Source: Feifania hominis (GTDB taxonomy: Bacteria > Bacillota > Clostridia > Oscillospirales > Feifaniaceae). Taken from it: a DNA stretch of 64,000 nt. The notes under the pieces are model-generated. The model was not told where the DNA came from and searched no databases. It was given only the letters and a program-made list of their open reading frames with translations. Position 1 is the first letter of the stretch; the number at the start of each line of letters is the position of its first letter. Shown here piece after piece: positions 24,488 to 33,404 of the stretch. The position numbers and the translations under genes are program-made. The DNA is taken from NCBI RefSeq assembly GCF_014384765.1, contig NZ_JACRSP010000004.1:1-64000 (forward strand), in the 5' to 3' direction.

Positions 24488-25108
24488 TCAAAATTCCTTT
24501 TTGGCGAAAATGTGCCGCGAGATCAGAAACGAGAGGCCGAGCGCCGCGAGCAGCAGCAGCGGCGAGGCGTAGAGCAGAGTTCGGATAGCCTGCTCGGACG
24601 GGGTGAAGCCGCCCCCCGATTTGAACAGCACCAGAAAGCCGATGGAGGGGATGAGGAAGAGCGCCATGACGATCAGGCGGCTTCGCTCCACGCCGAAGCG
24701 GTATACAACCGGAATCATCACACAGCACAGCAGCATCCCCAGGGCGAAGTAGACGTAGCAGGGCAGAAGCACTTCGCCGAGATTCGCGCCCCGCTCGGCG
24801 GCGAGGACCGCCGCGGCGCAGTTGAGAAGCGTCGAGAGGCCGAGCAGAATGAGCGTGAGCAGATACCGCGCCCCGACGAACTGCGAGCGCTTGAGGGGCA
24901 TGCACAGGCCGTAGGTGTCGAATTTGGAGTAGTTGTCATAGCTGAACGTGGACAGCACGCTCATCATCGGGTAGATCAGGGCCATGACGCTGAAGATGCT
25001 GACGTCGCCGAGCATGACGGCGTAGACGCCGAAGAGCACAATGGCGATGAGCATGGTGCGCAGATACTTTGCGAGATTGTAAAAGTCCTTGCAGACAAGG
25101 CCTAACAT
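24488..25108 (-). CDS. ABC-2 type transporter permease
   Basis: 206 residues with six predicted membrane helices (for example TMLIAIVLFGVYAVMLG, VMALIYPMMSVLSTFSYD, YVYFALGMLLCCVMIPVV, LLYASPLLLLAALGLSFLIS). The N-terminus (MLGLVCKDFYNLAKYL) and the YDNYSKFDTYGLCMPLKRSQFV motif are typical of the small ABC-2 permeases found beside YtrA-type regulators. Its start overlaps the end of the ATPase gene by 7 bases. It forms the membrane part of an exporter, perhaps for peptides or lipids; the substrate is unknown. Confidence 0.88.
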   Translation of the reverse strand: MLGLVCKDFYNLAKYLRTMLIAIVLFGVYAVMLGDVSIFSVMALIYPMMSVLSTFSYDNYSKFDTYGLCMPLKRSQFVGARYLLTLILLGLSTLLNCAAAVLAAERGANLGEVLLPCYVYFALGMLLCCVMIPVVYRFGVERSRLIVMALFLIPSIGFLVLFKSGGGFTPSEQAIRTLLYASPLLLLAALGLSFLISRHIFAKKEF

Positions 25109-25968
25109 GCGGCATCCCCCTTTACGTAGTAGAGCATGATGTCATCGAGCGAACAGCCGTCGATGGGGTATTCGGGGTACTTTCTGCGGGCGAGGCGGCG
25201 GTCGTGCACGAGCACGTCGCAGCCGAACTGGTTCTCCCGGCGGCCGATGACATCCTCCCGGTCGAGCAGACGAAAGTCGCCGCTCGGGCAGTGGAGCACG
25301 CCGAGACGCTCGAGAATCTCGTCCTTGGACTCGGAGAATACGATATGTCCCTCGTGAATAAAGGTGATGTAGTCCGCCACTTTTTCAAGGTCGCTTGTGA
25401 TGTGCGACGAGAGCAGAACCGCATGGCTCTCGTCCTCGATGAACTCCAAAAACAGATCGAGAATCTCGCTTCTCATCACCGGATCGAGGCCGCTTGTCGC
25501 CTCGTCGAGAATCAGAAGTCTCGGCCGGTGGGAGAGGGCCGCGGCAAACGAGAGCTTCATCTTCATGCCCTTTGACAGCTCTTTGATGGGCTTGCCGGCG
25601 GGCAGATCGAAGCGCTTGAGCCAGCTGTCATAGAGCGCGGGGTCAAAGCTGCGGTAGACGCGCTTTAAGACGGCGGGCAGCTGCCCCGGGCGCAGCAGCT
25701 CGTAGAAGAAGCCGTCGTCGAGCACCACGCCGATCTGCTCCTTGACGGCGCGCTCGTCGCGCACATGGTCGAGCCCGAAGAGCGTGACGTCGCCCGACTC
25801 CTTGCGAATGAGATTCAAAATCAGCTTGAGCGTTGTGGTCTTGCCGGCGCCGTTCTCCCCGATGAAGCCCATGATCGAGCCCGAGGGCAGGGTGAAGCTC
25901 ACATTCTCAAGAGAGAACTGCGGGTAGGTTTTCGACAGATTTGATACGGTCAGGATGTTGCCATCCAT
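25102..25968 (-). CDS. ABC transporter ATP-binding protein
   Basis: 288 residues. Walker A GENGAGKTTT (about 39-48), Q-loop region, signature ELSKGMKMKL (about 135), Walker B RLLILDEATSGLD (about 152-164) and H-loop SSHITSD. A C-terminal extension of about 60 residues (GCDVLVHDRRLARRKYPEYP) is typical of DrrA/YtrB-type export ATPases. It lies 4 bases after the GntR-type gene and overlaps the permease gene, so the three are one operon. It powers export through the partner permease. Confidence 0.93.
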   Translation of the reverse strand: MDGNILTVSNLSKTYPQFSLENVSFTLPSGSIMGFIGENGAGKTTTLKLILNLIRKESGDVTLFGLDHVRDERAVKEQIGVVLDDGFFYELLRPGQLPAVLKRVYRSFDPALYDSWLKRFDLPAGKPIKELSKGMKMKLSFAAALSHRPRLLILDEATSGLDPVMRSEILDLFLEFIEDESHAVLLSSHITSDLEKVADYITFIHEGHIVFSESKDEILERLGVLHCPSGDFRLLDREDVIGRRENQFGCDVLVHDRRLARRKYPEYPIDGCSLDDIMLYYVKGDAAC

Positions 25969-25972
25969 AGGG

Positions 25973-26347
25973 TTACTCCTCCTTGTAGAGCAGAGTCAGC
26001 GTCTCGACAAGCTCGGCGAGCGTGACGCCGCCGCGCTTTGCCAGAGAGACCGCCCTTTGCAGACTGTCCTCACAGAGTTTCAAATGTTCCTCGCGGATCA
26101 GCTCGAGATTCTGAGCCGCGACAAAGCTGCCCTTGCCCGGAACGGTTGTGATGAATCCGTCCCGTTCAAGGTCCTCATAGGCGCGCTTGGTCGTGATGAC
26201 GCTGATGCGAAGCTCCCGCGCGAGAAGCCGCATCGAGGGCAGCGCGTCGCCCTCTTTGAGGGCCCCGGTTGCCACCATCTGCTTGATCTGGCCTGTGATC
26301 TGCTCATAGATGGGGCGCCCGGAGCTGTTGGAGATGATGATGTCCAT
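25973..26347 (-). CDS. GntR-family regulator, YtrA type
   Basis: 124 residues: a winged-helix DNA-binding domain (residues 8-78: SSGRPIYEQITGQIKQMVATGALKEGD with LPSMRLLARELRISVITTKRAYEDLERDGFI and a GKGSFVA wing) and only a short helical tail for dimerisation. This is the YtrA subfamily, whose members repress adjacent ABC transporters and respond to cell-wall stress. It is the first gene of the operon and lies 10 bases downstream of a 35-bp palindrome that is almost certainly its operator, so autorepression is expected. Confidence 0.92.
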   Translation of the reverse strand: MDIIISNSSGRPIYEQITGQIKQMVATGALKEGDALPSMRLLARELRISVITTKRAYEDLERDGFITTVPGKGSFVAAQNLELIREEHLKLCEDSLQRAVSLAKRGGVTLAELVETLTLLYKEE

Positions 26348-26357
26348 GAAGCACCTC

Positions 26358-26392
26358 GTTATAGTGTATATATACTATATATACACTATAAC
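26358..26392. promoter_or_regulatory. 35-bp palindromic GntR operator
   Basis: Arms GTTATAGTGTATATA and TATATACACTATAAC are perfectly complementary around a five-base centre (TACTA). The core AGTGTATA...TATACACT matches the known style of YtrA-type operators. It lies directly before the GntR start codon and must overlap its promoter. Confidence 0.85.
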
Positions 26393-26422
26393 GCACACAT
26401 ATGCCCCTGTCAAGAATTTTTC

Positions 26423-26473
26423 TTGACTTTGCCGATGGAAATGATTAGACTGTATTAATGCAAATGATTTGCG
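26423..26473 (+). promoter_or_regulatory. Sigma-A promoter with Fur-family box
   Basis: TTGACT (26423-26428), 17-bp spacer, TAGACT (26446-26451). Just after it, TGCAAAT-G-ATTTGCG (26459-26473) is a 7-1-7 inverted repeat of the Fur/Zur type covering the transcription start. The gene for a Fur-family protein is in the same transcript. Confidence 0.75.
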
Positions 26474-26487
26474 TTTAAGGAGGAGTT

Positions 26488-27333
26488 ATGACCGATCTCA
26501 TTCTGGACACTCTGCTTGACGGCGCGAAGATGCTGCCGTTTCTCTTCGCGGCCTATCTGCTCATGGAGTGGTTTGAGCACCGCTCGTCGGAGAAGATGGA
26601 GCTTGCGCTGCGCCGCACCGGCCGCTTCGGCCCCATTGTGGGCGCGGTGCTCGGCATCTTTCCGCAGTGCGGCTTCTCGGTGGCGGCGGCCAATTTCTAC
26701 GCCGGGCGCGTCATCACCATGGGCACGCTCGTGGCGGTCTTTGTCTCGACGTCGGACGAGGCGATTCCGGTACTTCTGGCCCACCCGGGCAGCGCCCACG
26801 AGATTTTTGCCATTGTGGGGGCGAAACTCGCCGTTGCGCTCGTCGCGGGCTTTGCGACTGATCTGCTGCTCGGCGGGCGGCGCAGCCTTGAGCCGGCCGA
26901 AGTGCGCCGTGAACATGAGGAGCACACCGCCGAGTGCGGCGGGGAGCACGGCATTCTGCGGCCGGCGCTGCGCCACACGGCGAGCACCTTTGCGTTTGTG
27001 CTGCTGGCGACGTTTCTGCTCAATCTCACCATCCACTTCATCGGCGAACAGAATCTTGGGCGCCTGCTGATGCAAAACAGTATTTTCGCCCCTGCCGTCG
27101 CGGCCCTGATCGGCTTCATTCCGAACTGCGCGGCGTCGGTCGTGCTCACCGAGCTCTACCTCTCGGGCGCCATCGGCTTCGGCTCCATCATTGCGGGGCT
27201 CTCGACCGGCGCGGGGGTGGGTCTGCTGATGCTCTTCAAGAGCAACCGCAGCCTGCGCGAGAACTTCAAGGTCATGGCGATCCTCTTTGTCTTCGCCACG
27301 GCGGCCGGCATGCTGCTCACGGGGGTGCTGTGA
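26488..27333 (+). CDS. Putative metal efflux permease (ArsP_2 / PF11449-like)
   Basis: 281 residues, about eight to ten membrane segments in two related halves. Each half carries an (I/F)-P-(Q/N)-C-(G/A) motif: GIFPQCGFSVAAANFY and GFIPNCAASVVLTELYL. A His/Glu-rich cytoplasmic loop (REHEEHTAECGGEHG, about 145-160) separates them and could bind metal. These features match the putative heavy-metal or manganese/arsenic exporter family. ATG with AAGGAGGAG upstream. It is followed by a Fur-type regulator with overlapping stop/start and preceded by a Fur-like box, so expression is very likely metal-controlled. The metal itself cannot be told. Confidence 0.8.
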   Translation: MTDLILDTLLDGAKMLPFLFAAYLLMEWFEHRSSEKMELALRRTGRFGPIVGAVLGIFPQCGFSVAAANFYAGRVITMGTLVAVFVSTSDEAIPVLLAHPGSAHEIFAIVGAKLAVALVAGFATDLLLGGRRSLEPAEVRREHEEHTAECGGEHGILRPALRHTASTFAFVLLATFLLNLTIHFIGEQNLGRLLMQNSIFAPAVAALIGFIPNCAASVVLTELYLSGAIGFGSIIAGLSTGAGVGLLMLFKSNRSLRENFKVMAILFVFATAAGMLLTGVL

Positions 27334-27740
27334 TGGAGCGCACGAGGAACACCCGGCGCCGCCGAGCGATTTTACAGGCGCTCGAGCGCAGCGGCCGGGC
27401 GCTCACGGCGCAGGAGATCCAACTCGCCTGCGCCGGGACCGAGCCCGCGGATCTCTCGACGGTCTACCGCGCGCTCGCGGCGCTCTGCGAACGGGGGCTC
27501 GCGGTCAAGTCGGTGCGCGCCGACGGGCGCGCCTGCTACCGTCTGCCGCCGCCGCGCCACAGCCACACGCTGCGCTGCGAGCTCTGCGAGCGCACGGTGT
27601 CGATTGACCTGTGCCCCGTGGAGGAGCTCGCCGAGCGCATCGGAGAAGACACGGGCTTTGTCATCACCGGCCACCGGCTGGAACTCACCGGGCGCTGCCC
27701 GGACTGCATGAAAAAGGAGGAGTCTGATGAGACGCCATAA
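27333..27740 (+). CDS. Fur-family metal-responsive regulator
   Basis: 135 residues from ATG at 27333, overlapping the previous stop by one base. Winged helix: RRRAILQALERSGRALTAQEIQLAC and DLSTVYRALAALCERGLAV, then a dimerisation domain with HSHTLRCELCERTV, HRLELTGRCPDC and two CxxC pairs for the structural zinc. The usual HHDH cluster is reduced to RHSH. Whether it is Zur-, Fur- or PerR-like is unclear; linkage to a metal exporter and an upstream TGCAAATGATTTGCG box favour Zur- or Mn-type sensing (inference). Its last 14 bases overlap the HAD gene. Confidence 0.88.
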   Translation: MERTRNTRRRRAILQALERSGRALTAQEIQLACAGTEPADLSTVYRALAALCERGLAVKSVRADGRACYRLPPPRHSHTLRCELCERTVSIDLCPVEELAERIGEDTGFVITGHRLELTGRCPDCMKKEESDETP

Positions 27741-28383
27741 AATTGCACTGTTTGACCTCGACGGCACGCTCACCGCGTCGGCCCCCGGCGTGATTGCCGC
27801 GGTGAAATACGCGCTTACGCGCTTTGGCATCGAGGAGACCGACGAGAGCCGGCTCAGAAGCTTTGTCGGCCCGCCGCTGCTGGAGGCTTTCCGGGAGGTC
27901 TACGGCCTCTCGCACGAGGACGCAGCGCAGATGCTCAAGTATTTTCGCGAATATTACAACGACCGCGGGGTGTATGAAAACGCCCCCTTTGAGGGCGTTG
28001 AGCAGATGCTCGCTGCGCTCAGGGAGGCCGGCATCTTTGTGGCGCTTGCGACCTCAAAGCCGGAGTATCTGGCGCATGTGGTGCTGCGCCACTTCGGCCT
28101 GATCGAATACTTTGACTTCATCGCCGCCGCGACGCCCGACGAGGCGCGCACAACAAAGGATGAGGTGATGGCCTACGCCGTGGAACGCATCCCCATTGAA
28201 GACCCGGCGGATGCCGTGATGGTGGGCGACCGGAAGTTTGACATTCTCTCGGCGAACCGCTTTGGGCTTGACTCGATCGGCGTTCTCTTCGGCTACGGCG
28301 GCCGCGAGGAACTCGAACAGGCCGGCGCGACGCTGCTTGTCGAGACGGTGGAGCAGCTTCAGGTGGCGCTTCTCGGCGAATAA
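27727..28383 (+). CDS. HAD-family hydrolase, phosphoglycolate phosphatase-like
   Basis: 218 residues. HAD motifs: I FDLDGTLTAS (nucleophile and acid Asp at 10 and 12), II TSKP, III the lysine in TKDEVM, and IV VGDRKFDILSA. The cap lies after motif I (helical, C1 type), as in Gph/PpaX enzymes. Likely a housekeeping phosphatase for phosphoglycolate, pyrophosphate or a similar small phosphoester. It starts inside the fur-like gene, with ribosome site AAAGGAGGAG, so it is co-translated with it. Enolase follows after 52 bases. Confidence 0.88.
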   Translation: MRRHKIALFDLDGTLTASAPGVIAAVKYALTRFGIEETDESRLRSFVGPPLLEAFREVYGLSHEDAAQMLKYFREYYNDRGVYENAPFEGVEQMLAALREAGIFVALATSKPEYLAHVVLRHFGLIEYFDFIAAATPDEARTTKDEVMAYAVERIPIEDPADAVMVGDRKFDILSANRFGLDSIGVLFGYGGREELEQAGATLLVETVEQLQVALLGE

Positions 28384-28435
28384 AATCGCTTTGATTGGAC
28401 AAATCATCAATAGAAAGGTAAGGAGGTTTGTGAGT

Positions 28436-29716
28436 ATGGATAAGACCAGAATTGTGAGTGTCACCGCCCGCGAGATTTTGGACTCGCGCGGCAACCCCAC
28501 GGTCGAAGCAGAGGTTGCGCTCGCCGGGGGTGTGCGCGCCTGCGCGTCGGTGCCGAGCGGGGCTTCGACCGGTGCCTTTGAGGCGGTGGAACTGCGCGAC
28601 GGCGACGGCGGCCGCTACGGCGGCAAGGGCGTTCTGCGGGCGGCGGGGAATGTCGACGGCCCCATCTGCGAGGCGCTCGCGGGGCTTGACGCCACCGATA
28701 CCACAGCGGTCGACCGGGCGCTTCTCACACTCGACGGCACGCCGAACAAGGTGCACCTCGGGGCAAACGCCATGCTCGCGGCCTCCATCGCCTGCGCGCG
28801 GGCGGCAGCTGTGGCCTGCAATCTGCCGCTCTACCGCTTTCTCGGCGGTGTGAGCGCGCAGGTTTTGCCCGTGCCGATGATGAATGTGCTAAACGGCGGC
28901 GCCCACGCCACCAACAGCATCGACGTGCAGGAGTTTATGATCATGCCGGTGGGTGCCCCCTCGTTTGGCGAGGGCGTGCGCTGGTGCGCGGAGGTCTTTC
29001 ACGCGCTCAGAAGTCTGCTGGTCGAGGAGGGGCTCAGCGCCAGTGTCGGCGACGAGGGGGGCTGTGCGCCCGATCTGCCGGGCGACGAGCAGGCGATCGA
29101 GTATCTGCTGCGCGCCATGGAGCGCGCAGGCTACCGCCCGGGCGAGGACTTTGTGCTCGCCATGGACGCCGCGGCGAGCGAGTGGAAGACGGCCGATGGC
29201 TACCGCCTGCCAAAGGCCGGAAAAAGCTGTACGGCCGATGAGCTCATCGAACACTGGCGCTCTCTTGCCGAGCGCTACCCCATCCGCTCGATTGAGGATC
29301 CGGTCGGCGAGGAGGACTGGGACGCCTGGCGGCGCATCACCGAAGCGCTCGGCGACAGGCTGCAGCTCGTCGGCGACGACTTCTTTGTCACGAACACCGC
29401 CCGGCTGGAACGGGGCATGGAACACGGCTGTGCCAATGCCATACTCATAAAGCCCAACCAGATCGGAACACTCACCGAGACCATGGACGCCATGCGCACC
29501 GCCCGTCGAAACGGCTACGCGAGCATCGTCTCGCACCGCTCGGGCGAGACGTCCGACACGCTCATCGCCGATCTCGCCGTGGCGCTGAACGCCGGACAGA
29601 TCAAGACCGGCGCGCCGAGCCGCGGCGAGCGGGTCGCCAAGTACAACCGTCTGCTGCGCATCGAACAGGAGCTGTCGGGCGGCGGTATCTGGCCGGGGAA
29701 AAAGTGTTTTCTGTAA
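28436..29716 (+). CDS. eno: Enolase
   Basis: 426 residues from ATG at 28436 (AAGGAGG nine bases upstream). Phosphopyruvate hydratase, converting 2-phosphoglycerate to PEP in glycolysis. Motifs: VTAREILDSRGNPTVEAEV at the N-terminus, GASTGAFEAVELRDGD, MNVLNGGAHATNSIDVQEFM, catalytic Glu in VGDEGGCAPDL, SIEDPVGEEDWDAW, LVGDDFFVTN, the catalytic lysine in ILIKPNQIGTL and SHRSGETSD. All Mg2+ ligands are present. Mildly divergent from canonical sequences (GDDFF for GDDLF). Because it stands with a metal-regulated block rather than a glycolytic operon, it may be a second enolase. Confidence 0.95.
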   Translation: MDKTRIVSVTAREILDSRGNPTVEAEVALAGGVRACASVPSGASTGAFEAVELRDGDGGRYGGKGVLRAAGNVDGPICEALAGLDATDTTAVDRALLTLDGTPNKVHLGANAMLAASIACARAAAVACNLPLYRFLGGVSAQVLPVPMMNVLNGGAHATNSIDVQEFMIMPVGAPSFGEGVRWCAEVFHALRSLLVEEGLSASVGDEGGCAPDLPGDEQAIEYLLRAMERAGYRPGEDFVLAMDAAASEWKTADGYRLPKAGKSCTADELIEHWRSLAERYPIRSIEDPVGEEDWDAWRRITEALGDRLQLVGDDFFVTNTARLERGMEHGCANAILIKPNQIGTLTETMDAMRTARRNGYASIVSHRSGETSDTLIADLAVALNAGQIKTGAPSRGERVAKYNRLLRIEQELSGGGIWPGKKCFL

Positions 29717-29722
29717 AAGAAG

Positions 29723-29759
29723 AGAGCGGGGCATCCGATCGGATGCCCCGCTCTTTTTT
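29723..29759 (+). terminator. Terminator of eno
   Basis: AGAGCGGGGCATCCG / CGGATGCCCCGCTCT followed by TTTTTT. It also sits at the 3' end of the convergent hydrolase gene. Confidence 0.92.
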
Positions 29760-29761
29760 GC

Positions 29762-31456
29762 CTATCCTTTGATAAAAGCGGCGTAGTCGTCGAGAAGCTG
29801 CTCCTTCACCCGGTGGGGTACGAGATACTCGAGGTTGTTCATCGGGCCCTCCCCGTCCGCCTGCATGTGGTTCATCTTGGGGTAGGAGAGAAAGTTCCAG
29901 TTGGCGTCGTCTGCATGGGCGGCTTTCCACAGGGCGAAATCCTCCATGGTGACCTGGTAGTCGCGCTCGCCCTGGGTGACGAGCACCGGCTCGGTGATGG
30001 ACTTTGAGACCTCGATCGGGTCATAGCCGAGCGTCTGTTTCCAGTAGTACTTGCGCGCGCCGAGCATGGGCAGAATTTCGCTGTCGGGCACGCTGTCGTC
30101 GGTGAGCTTGGCGATGTCGGCCTTGAGAGCGGCGACCATCTGTTTGCCCTGCTCGGTCTGCACGCCGTTTACGGTGGTCAGAAACGTGTACTGCTCCACC
30201 ATCAGATCGGGCAGACTGCGCGCGGGGCCTGACATGATGATGAATTTATCTGCCTGATCGGCTTTCTCGGCGATGGCGGGGATTTTATATCCCCCCTGGC
30301 TGTGGCCGAGCACAACGATGTTTTCCGTGTCTACATAGGGAAGCTGCGCGACCATATTGACCGCATCCACGGCGTCGAGGGTCGTCTCCTTTTCCATATC
30401 AAAGGTCTCGTCGAGACTGGATTCGTTGGGATAGAGATAGGTGCGTTTGTCGTAGCGGTAGACCGCAATGCCCCGCTCGGCGAGCCCCCAGGCCACATCG
30501 CGAAACGGCTTGTTGGGGCCGGCCGTCTCGTCGCGGTCGTTCATGCCCGAGCCGTGAACCAGCACGACACAAGGAAATTTGCCCTCGCCGTCGGGCTTTG
30601 TCATGGTGCCGGAAAAGACCTTGCTGTCGGCCGCGGTGAAGTTCAGCTCGCTCTCGGACACCCCCTCGGGCATGACGGCCGGGACAGTCTCGCCGTAGGG
30701 CAGAAGCTGGATGCCGGCAATCTTTCCGGCGGTGTCGACCGTGACGCAGATGTTGGCCGCGCCCGCCGTGAAACGCGTGGGCAGCACTGCCATCTCGTAG
30801 CCCTGCATCGAGAACGAGTAGGGGGCGGCGAGCTGTGCGAACTGACCGGCGCCCTGAAAGAGAGAGTCGATGAGCACGCCCCCGTTCGGCGACGAGAAGA
30901 GAGCGCTCATGGCGTCGTCGAGCTCATAGCCGCCGGCCGCATAGGGGTTGCCGAGCAGCGAGAAGATGAAGTTTGCCGCGCTGCGCTCGGCGTCGGTCGC
31001 GCCGGGGTTGTGGTAGAGGGTGACAGTCGGGCTGCCGCCCTCAGACGACCAGCCGACAAAGAGACCGAGCCCCTCGGCGAGAGGCCGCACCGGCACCATC
31101 AGCTCGCCGTTTTCCAGATAGGGCGCGCCCCCCTCGAGCGGAACCGACACGCCGTTTCGCAGCATGGCGTCCTCGCCCTGCTGGAAGACGAGCTCCACAC
31201 CGCCGGCCTGTACGGTCGCGGTGTCGTGAACGGTCGACACCGTGGCCCCCTGCGGGAACATGGCCCGGACGGTCGCGGCCAGCGGAACCATGGTGCGCCC
31301 GGCAGCGCTGAGCACAGGCTCGGCGTCAGCGGCCGCATAGGACAGGCGCTGCGCGTCGAGCATGATGGCGGGCGCGGGGGCCCCGGCGGCCGAGACCGCC
31401 GGCACCGCGCCGAGCAGCAGCAGCGCCGCAAGCAGTACGGACAACAGTTTTTTCAT
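29762..31456 (-). CDS. Secreted alpha/beta hydrolase with Cu-amine-oxidase-type N-domain
   Basis: 564 residues from ATG at 31456 (GGGAGG upstream). Signal peptide 1-23 (KKLLSVLLAALLLLGAVPAVSA). Residues about 30-145 are a copper-amine-oxidase-N-like wall-binding domain (TMVPLAATVRAMFPQ, LENGELMVPVRPLAEGLG). About 150-255 resemble DUF3887 (SAANFIFSLLGNPYAAGGYELDD). About 275-560 are an alpha/beta hydrolase: oxyanion HGSGMNDRD, nucleophile GHSQGG, acid Asp in TQGERDYQV, and His in KMNHMQAD. Probably an esterase or peptidase outside the membrane. A TTTTAC/GTAAAA inverted repeat (31527-31542) lies upstream. The substrate is unknown. Confidence 0.85.
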   Translation of the reverse strand: MKKLLSVLLAALLLLGAVPAVSAAGAPAPAIMLDAQRLSYAAADAEPVLSAAGRTMVPLAATVRAMFPQGATVSTVHDTATVQAGGVELVFQQGEDAMLRNGVSVPLEGGAPYLENGELMVPVRPLAEGLGLFVGWSSEGGSPTVTLYHNPGATDAERSAANFIFSLLGNPYAAGGYELDDAMSALFSSPNGGVLIDSLFQGAGQFAQLAAPYSFSMQGYEMAVLPTRFTAGAANICVTVDTAGKIAGIQLLPYGETVPAVMPEGVSESELNFTAADSKVFSGTMTKPDGEGKFPCVVLVHGSGMNDRDETAGPNKPFRDVAWGLAERGIAVYRYDKRTYLYPNESSLDETFDMEKETTLDAVDAVNMVAQLPYVDTENIVVLGHSQGGYKIPAIAEKADQADKFIIMSGPARSLPDLMVEQYTFLTTVNGVQTEQGKQMVAALKADIAKLTDDSVPDSEILPMLGARKYYWKQTLGYDPIEVSKSITEPVLVTQGERDYQVTMEDFALWKAAHADDANWNFLSYPKMNHMQADGEGPMNNLEYLVPHRVKEQLLDDYAAFIKG

Positions 31457-31619
31457 GAGCGAACCTCCCATAAGTCTTCTTTGGCCGCACCGGCACATGT
31501 TCCCGGCGCGGTCTTTATCAGGTGTTTTACGCGGGTAAAATCGAATGGCTCTCCCTCTTTGCGGCCATCCTGTCACGCCGCGGGCAAGAGAACAAGCCGG
31601 CGCGCGGCGCCGGCCTGTG

Positions 31620-33404
31620 TCAATTGGTCTTGAGAGACTGCGTCAGCGAGTAGCCCTCGCCGAGCACGCGGTCGTAGGTGAGCAGATCGAGCATGCGGTC
31701 GGCCGTCTCGGTGTCACCGTAGCCGGGTGAGTAGACAGGGCGCCTCTGCATCTCGGCGAGAATGCTCTTTGTGACGGCCGTCTTCGGCGCGCCGATGGCG
31801 TCCGCGAGAATGTGGGGCAGATAGAAAGCGCTCGTCTTGCCCTGCGGCAGGGCGCTGCGGTCGAGCAGATCTGCATTGCTCCAGATCAGGTAGCTCTGCT
31901 CATAGAGCGCGGCGCAGTTGTCGCCCGTGATACCGAGGTCCTCATAGGTGTTGCTCTGGGGGGTGAAGAAAGGGAAGTGGTCGCCGATGAAGAGCACCAC
32001 CGTGGGCTCGTCAAACTCACGAAGAAAGTCGATGAACGCGCCGAGCTGCTTGTCGGAGTTGCTAATGTTCTGCAGATAGTAGCTGATTTCGGGTTCGGGC
32101 GAGTTCTCATCAAAGTAGGGCTGGTGGTTCTGCATGGTTGTGGTGAAGATGAAAGCGGGGCGCTCGCTTGTCTTCAGCTCCTGTTCAATCTGCTCATAGA
32201 CGATGCGGTCGTCGATGTAGTGGCGGTAGTTCTCGGCGCCCACTGTGAGATTGTCGTCGAAGTAGAGCTTGTCAAAGCCGTAGGTGCTGTAGATCTCGTC
32301 GCGCGAGTAGAACGACCGGCTGAACGGGTGAATGTAGGTTGTGGAGTAGCCGAGACTGCGGTAGTAGGAGGCAAAGGTCTCGTGCGGCCGGTCGGAGAGA
32401 AGCCGGTGCGGAATGACGGGATTGCCGAGCGAGCGCACGGGAAGCCCGAACATCAGCTCAAACTCCGTCTTGACCGTATAGCCGCCGAACGTGGGTACAA
32501 TGGCGGTTCCCGCGTAGCCCTCGCGGCGCAGCTCGTCGAAGTTCGCATAGGTGTCCTGCGCGATGGAGAGATCCTCAAAGATACGCATGTCGGCAAAGGA
32601 CTCGTTCATGACGACCACGACGTTGGGGGCCTGAAAGCCGGCGGCGGAATCGGCCGGGAAGCCGGCGCTCAGAAGCGAGGCCACCGTCTGGCGGCTGTAG
32701 TCCTGTGGGACAGTGGCAGTCTCAACCGAGCGGTCGATCTGCTCGCTCGCAGAGTCCACCAGAAACGAAATCAGGCTGTTTTTCTCGTATTTCTCATTGA
32801 CTTTAAACACGTTCTCGGCCGGCTCGGTGTCGATGGTGAACGCCTCCATGATCCGCTCGGAGATGGTCGAGGGGAAGAAGATGCCCAGCAGCAGCAGCGC
32901 CGACACCGAGACGGTGAGAATGGAGCGGTAGCGCTCCCACCCGACGCGGATGTCGAGAAAGAAGGCGATCAGAAGCCAGGCGAGCAGAAACAGAACCGAC
33001 AGCACGACGCCGGGGTGGATGTCGAGCTTTGCGAATTTTGCGACGTCGGACATGTTGGTGGTCATCACCAGATCCGCGAGGGTAAAGTGGCTGCCGCTGA
33101 CGTCGTACTTGTAGAATTCGACCAGCGACAGGGTGTAGAAGAGAAGCCCCGTGCCGGCCATCGCGATCCAGGCCTGGCGGGCGATGGCGAGCAGCACGAC
33201 GAAGATTGCCGTGACAACCAGCGTGTCAAACAGGAAGATCAGCGGCTTGCCAAAGAGATACTCGCCGAGCTTCGCAAGACTCAGAGACTGGTTGAACTGG
33301 GTCGCCAGCGCCAAAAACACGGGAAAAAGAACCAGCATAATATTCTTTTGTGTCTGAAAACGTCCGCGGTTTTCCGCGCGGATCTGTCTGATGCGGGAAC
33401 GCAT
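31620..33404 (-). CDS. LtaS-like phosphoglycerol transferase / sulfatase-family membrane protein
   Basis: 594 residues: five N-terminal membrane helices (about 22-215) and an extracellular alkaline-phosphatase-superfamily domain. Metal and catalytic motifs: NVVVVMNESFADM (metal Glu), GGYTVKTEFELMFGLP containing the putative Thr nucleophile, YIHPFSRSFYSRDEIYSTYGF and FIGDHFPFF with Asp-His ligands. This architecture matches lipoteichoic-acid synthases and related polyglycerol-phosphate transferases that use phosphatidylglycerol. A GGGCGGC/GCCGCCC leader hairpin precedes it. It lies beside a two-component system and other wall genes, so a role in teichoic-acid-like polymer synthesis is likely; the exact polymer is unknown. 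Confidence 0.85.
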   Translation of the reverse strand: MRSRIRQIRAENRGRFQTQKNIMLVLFPVFLALATQFNQSLSLAKLGEYLFGKPLIFLFDTLVVTAIFVVLLAIARQAWIAMAGTGLLFYTLSLVEFYKYDVSGSHFTLADLVMTTNMSDVAKFAKLDIHPGVVLSVLFLLAWLLIAFFLDIRVGWERYRSILTVSVSALLLLGIFFPSTISERIMEAFTIDTEPAENVFKVNEKYEKNSLISFLVDSASEQIDRSVETATVPQDYSRQTVASLLSAGFPADSAAGFQAPNVVVVMNESFADMRIFEDLSIAQDTYANFDELRREGYAGTAIVPTFGGYTVKTEFELMFGLPVRSLGNPVIPHRLLSDRPHETFASYYRSLGYSTTYIHPFSRSFYSRDEIYSTYGFDKLYFDDNLTVGAENYRHYIDDRIVYEQIEQELKTSERPAFIFTTTMQNHQPYFDENSPEPEISYYLQNISNSDKQLGAFIDFLREFDEPTVVLFIGDHFPFFTPQSNTYEDLGITGDNCAALYEQSYLIWSNADLLDRSALPQGKTSAFYLPHILADAIGAPKTAVTKSILAEMQRRPVYSPGYGDTETADRMLDLLTYDRVLGEGYSLTQSLKTN

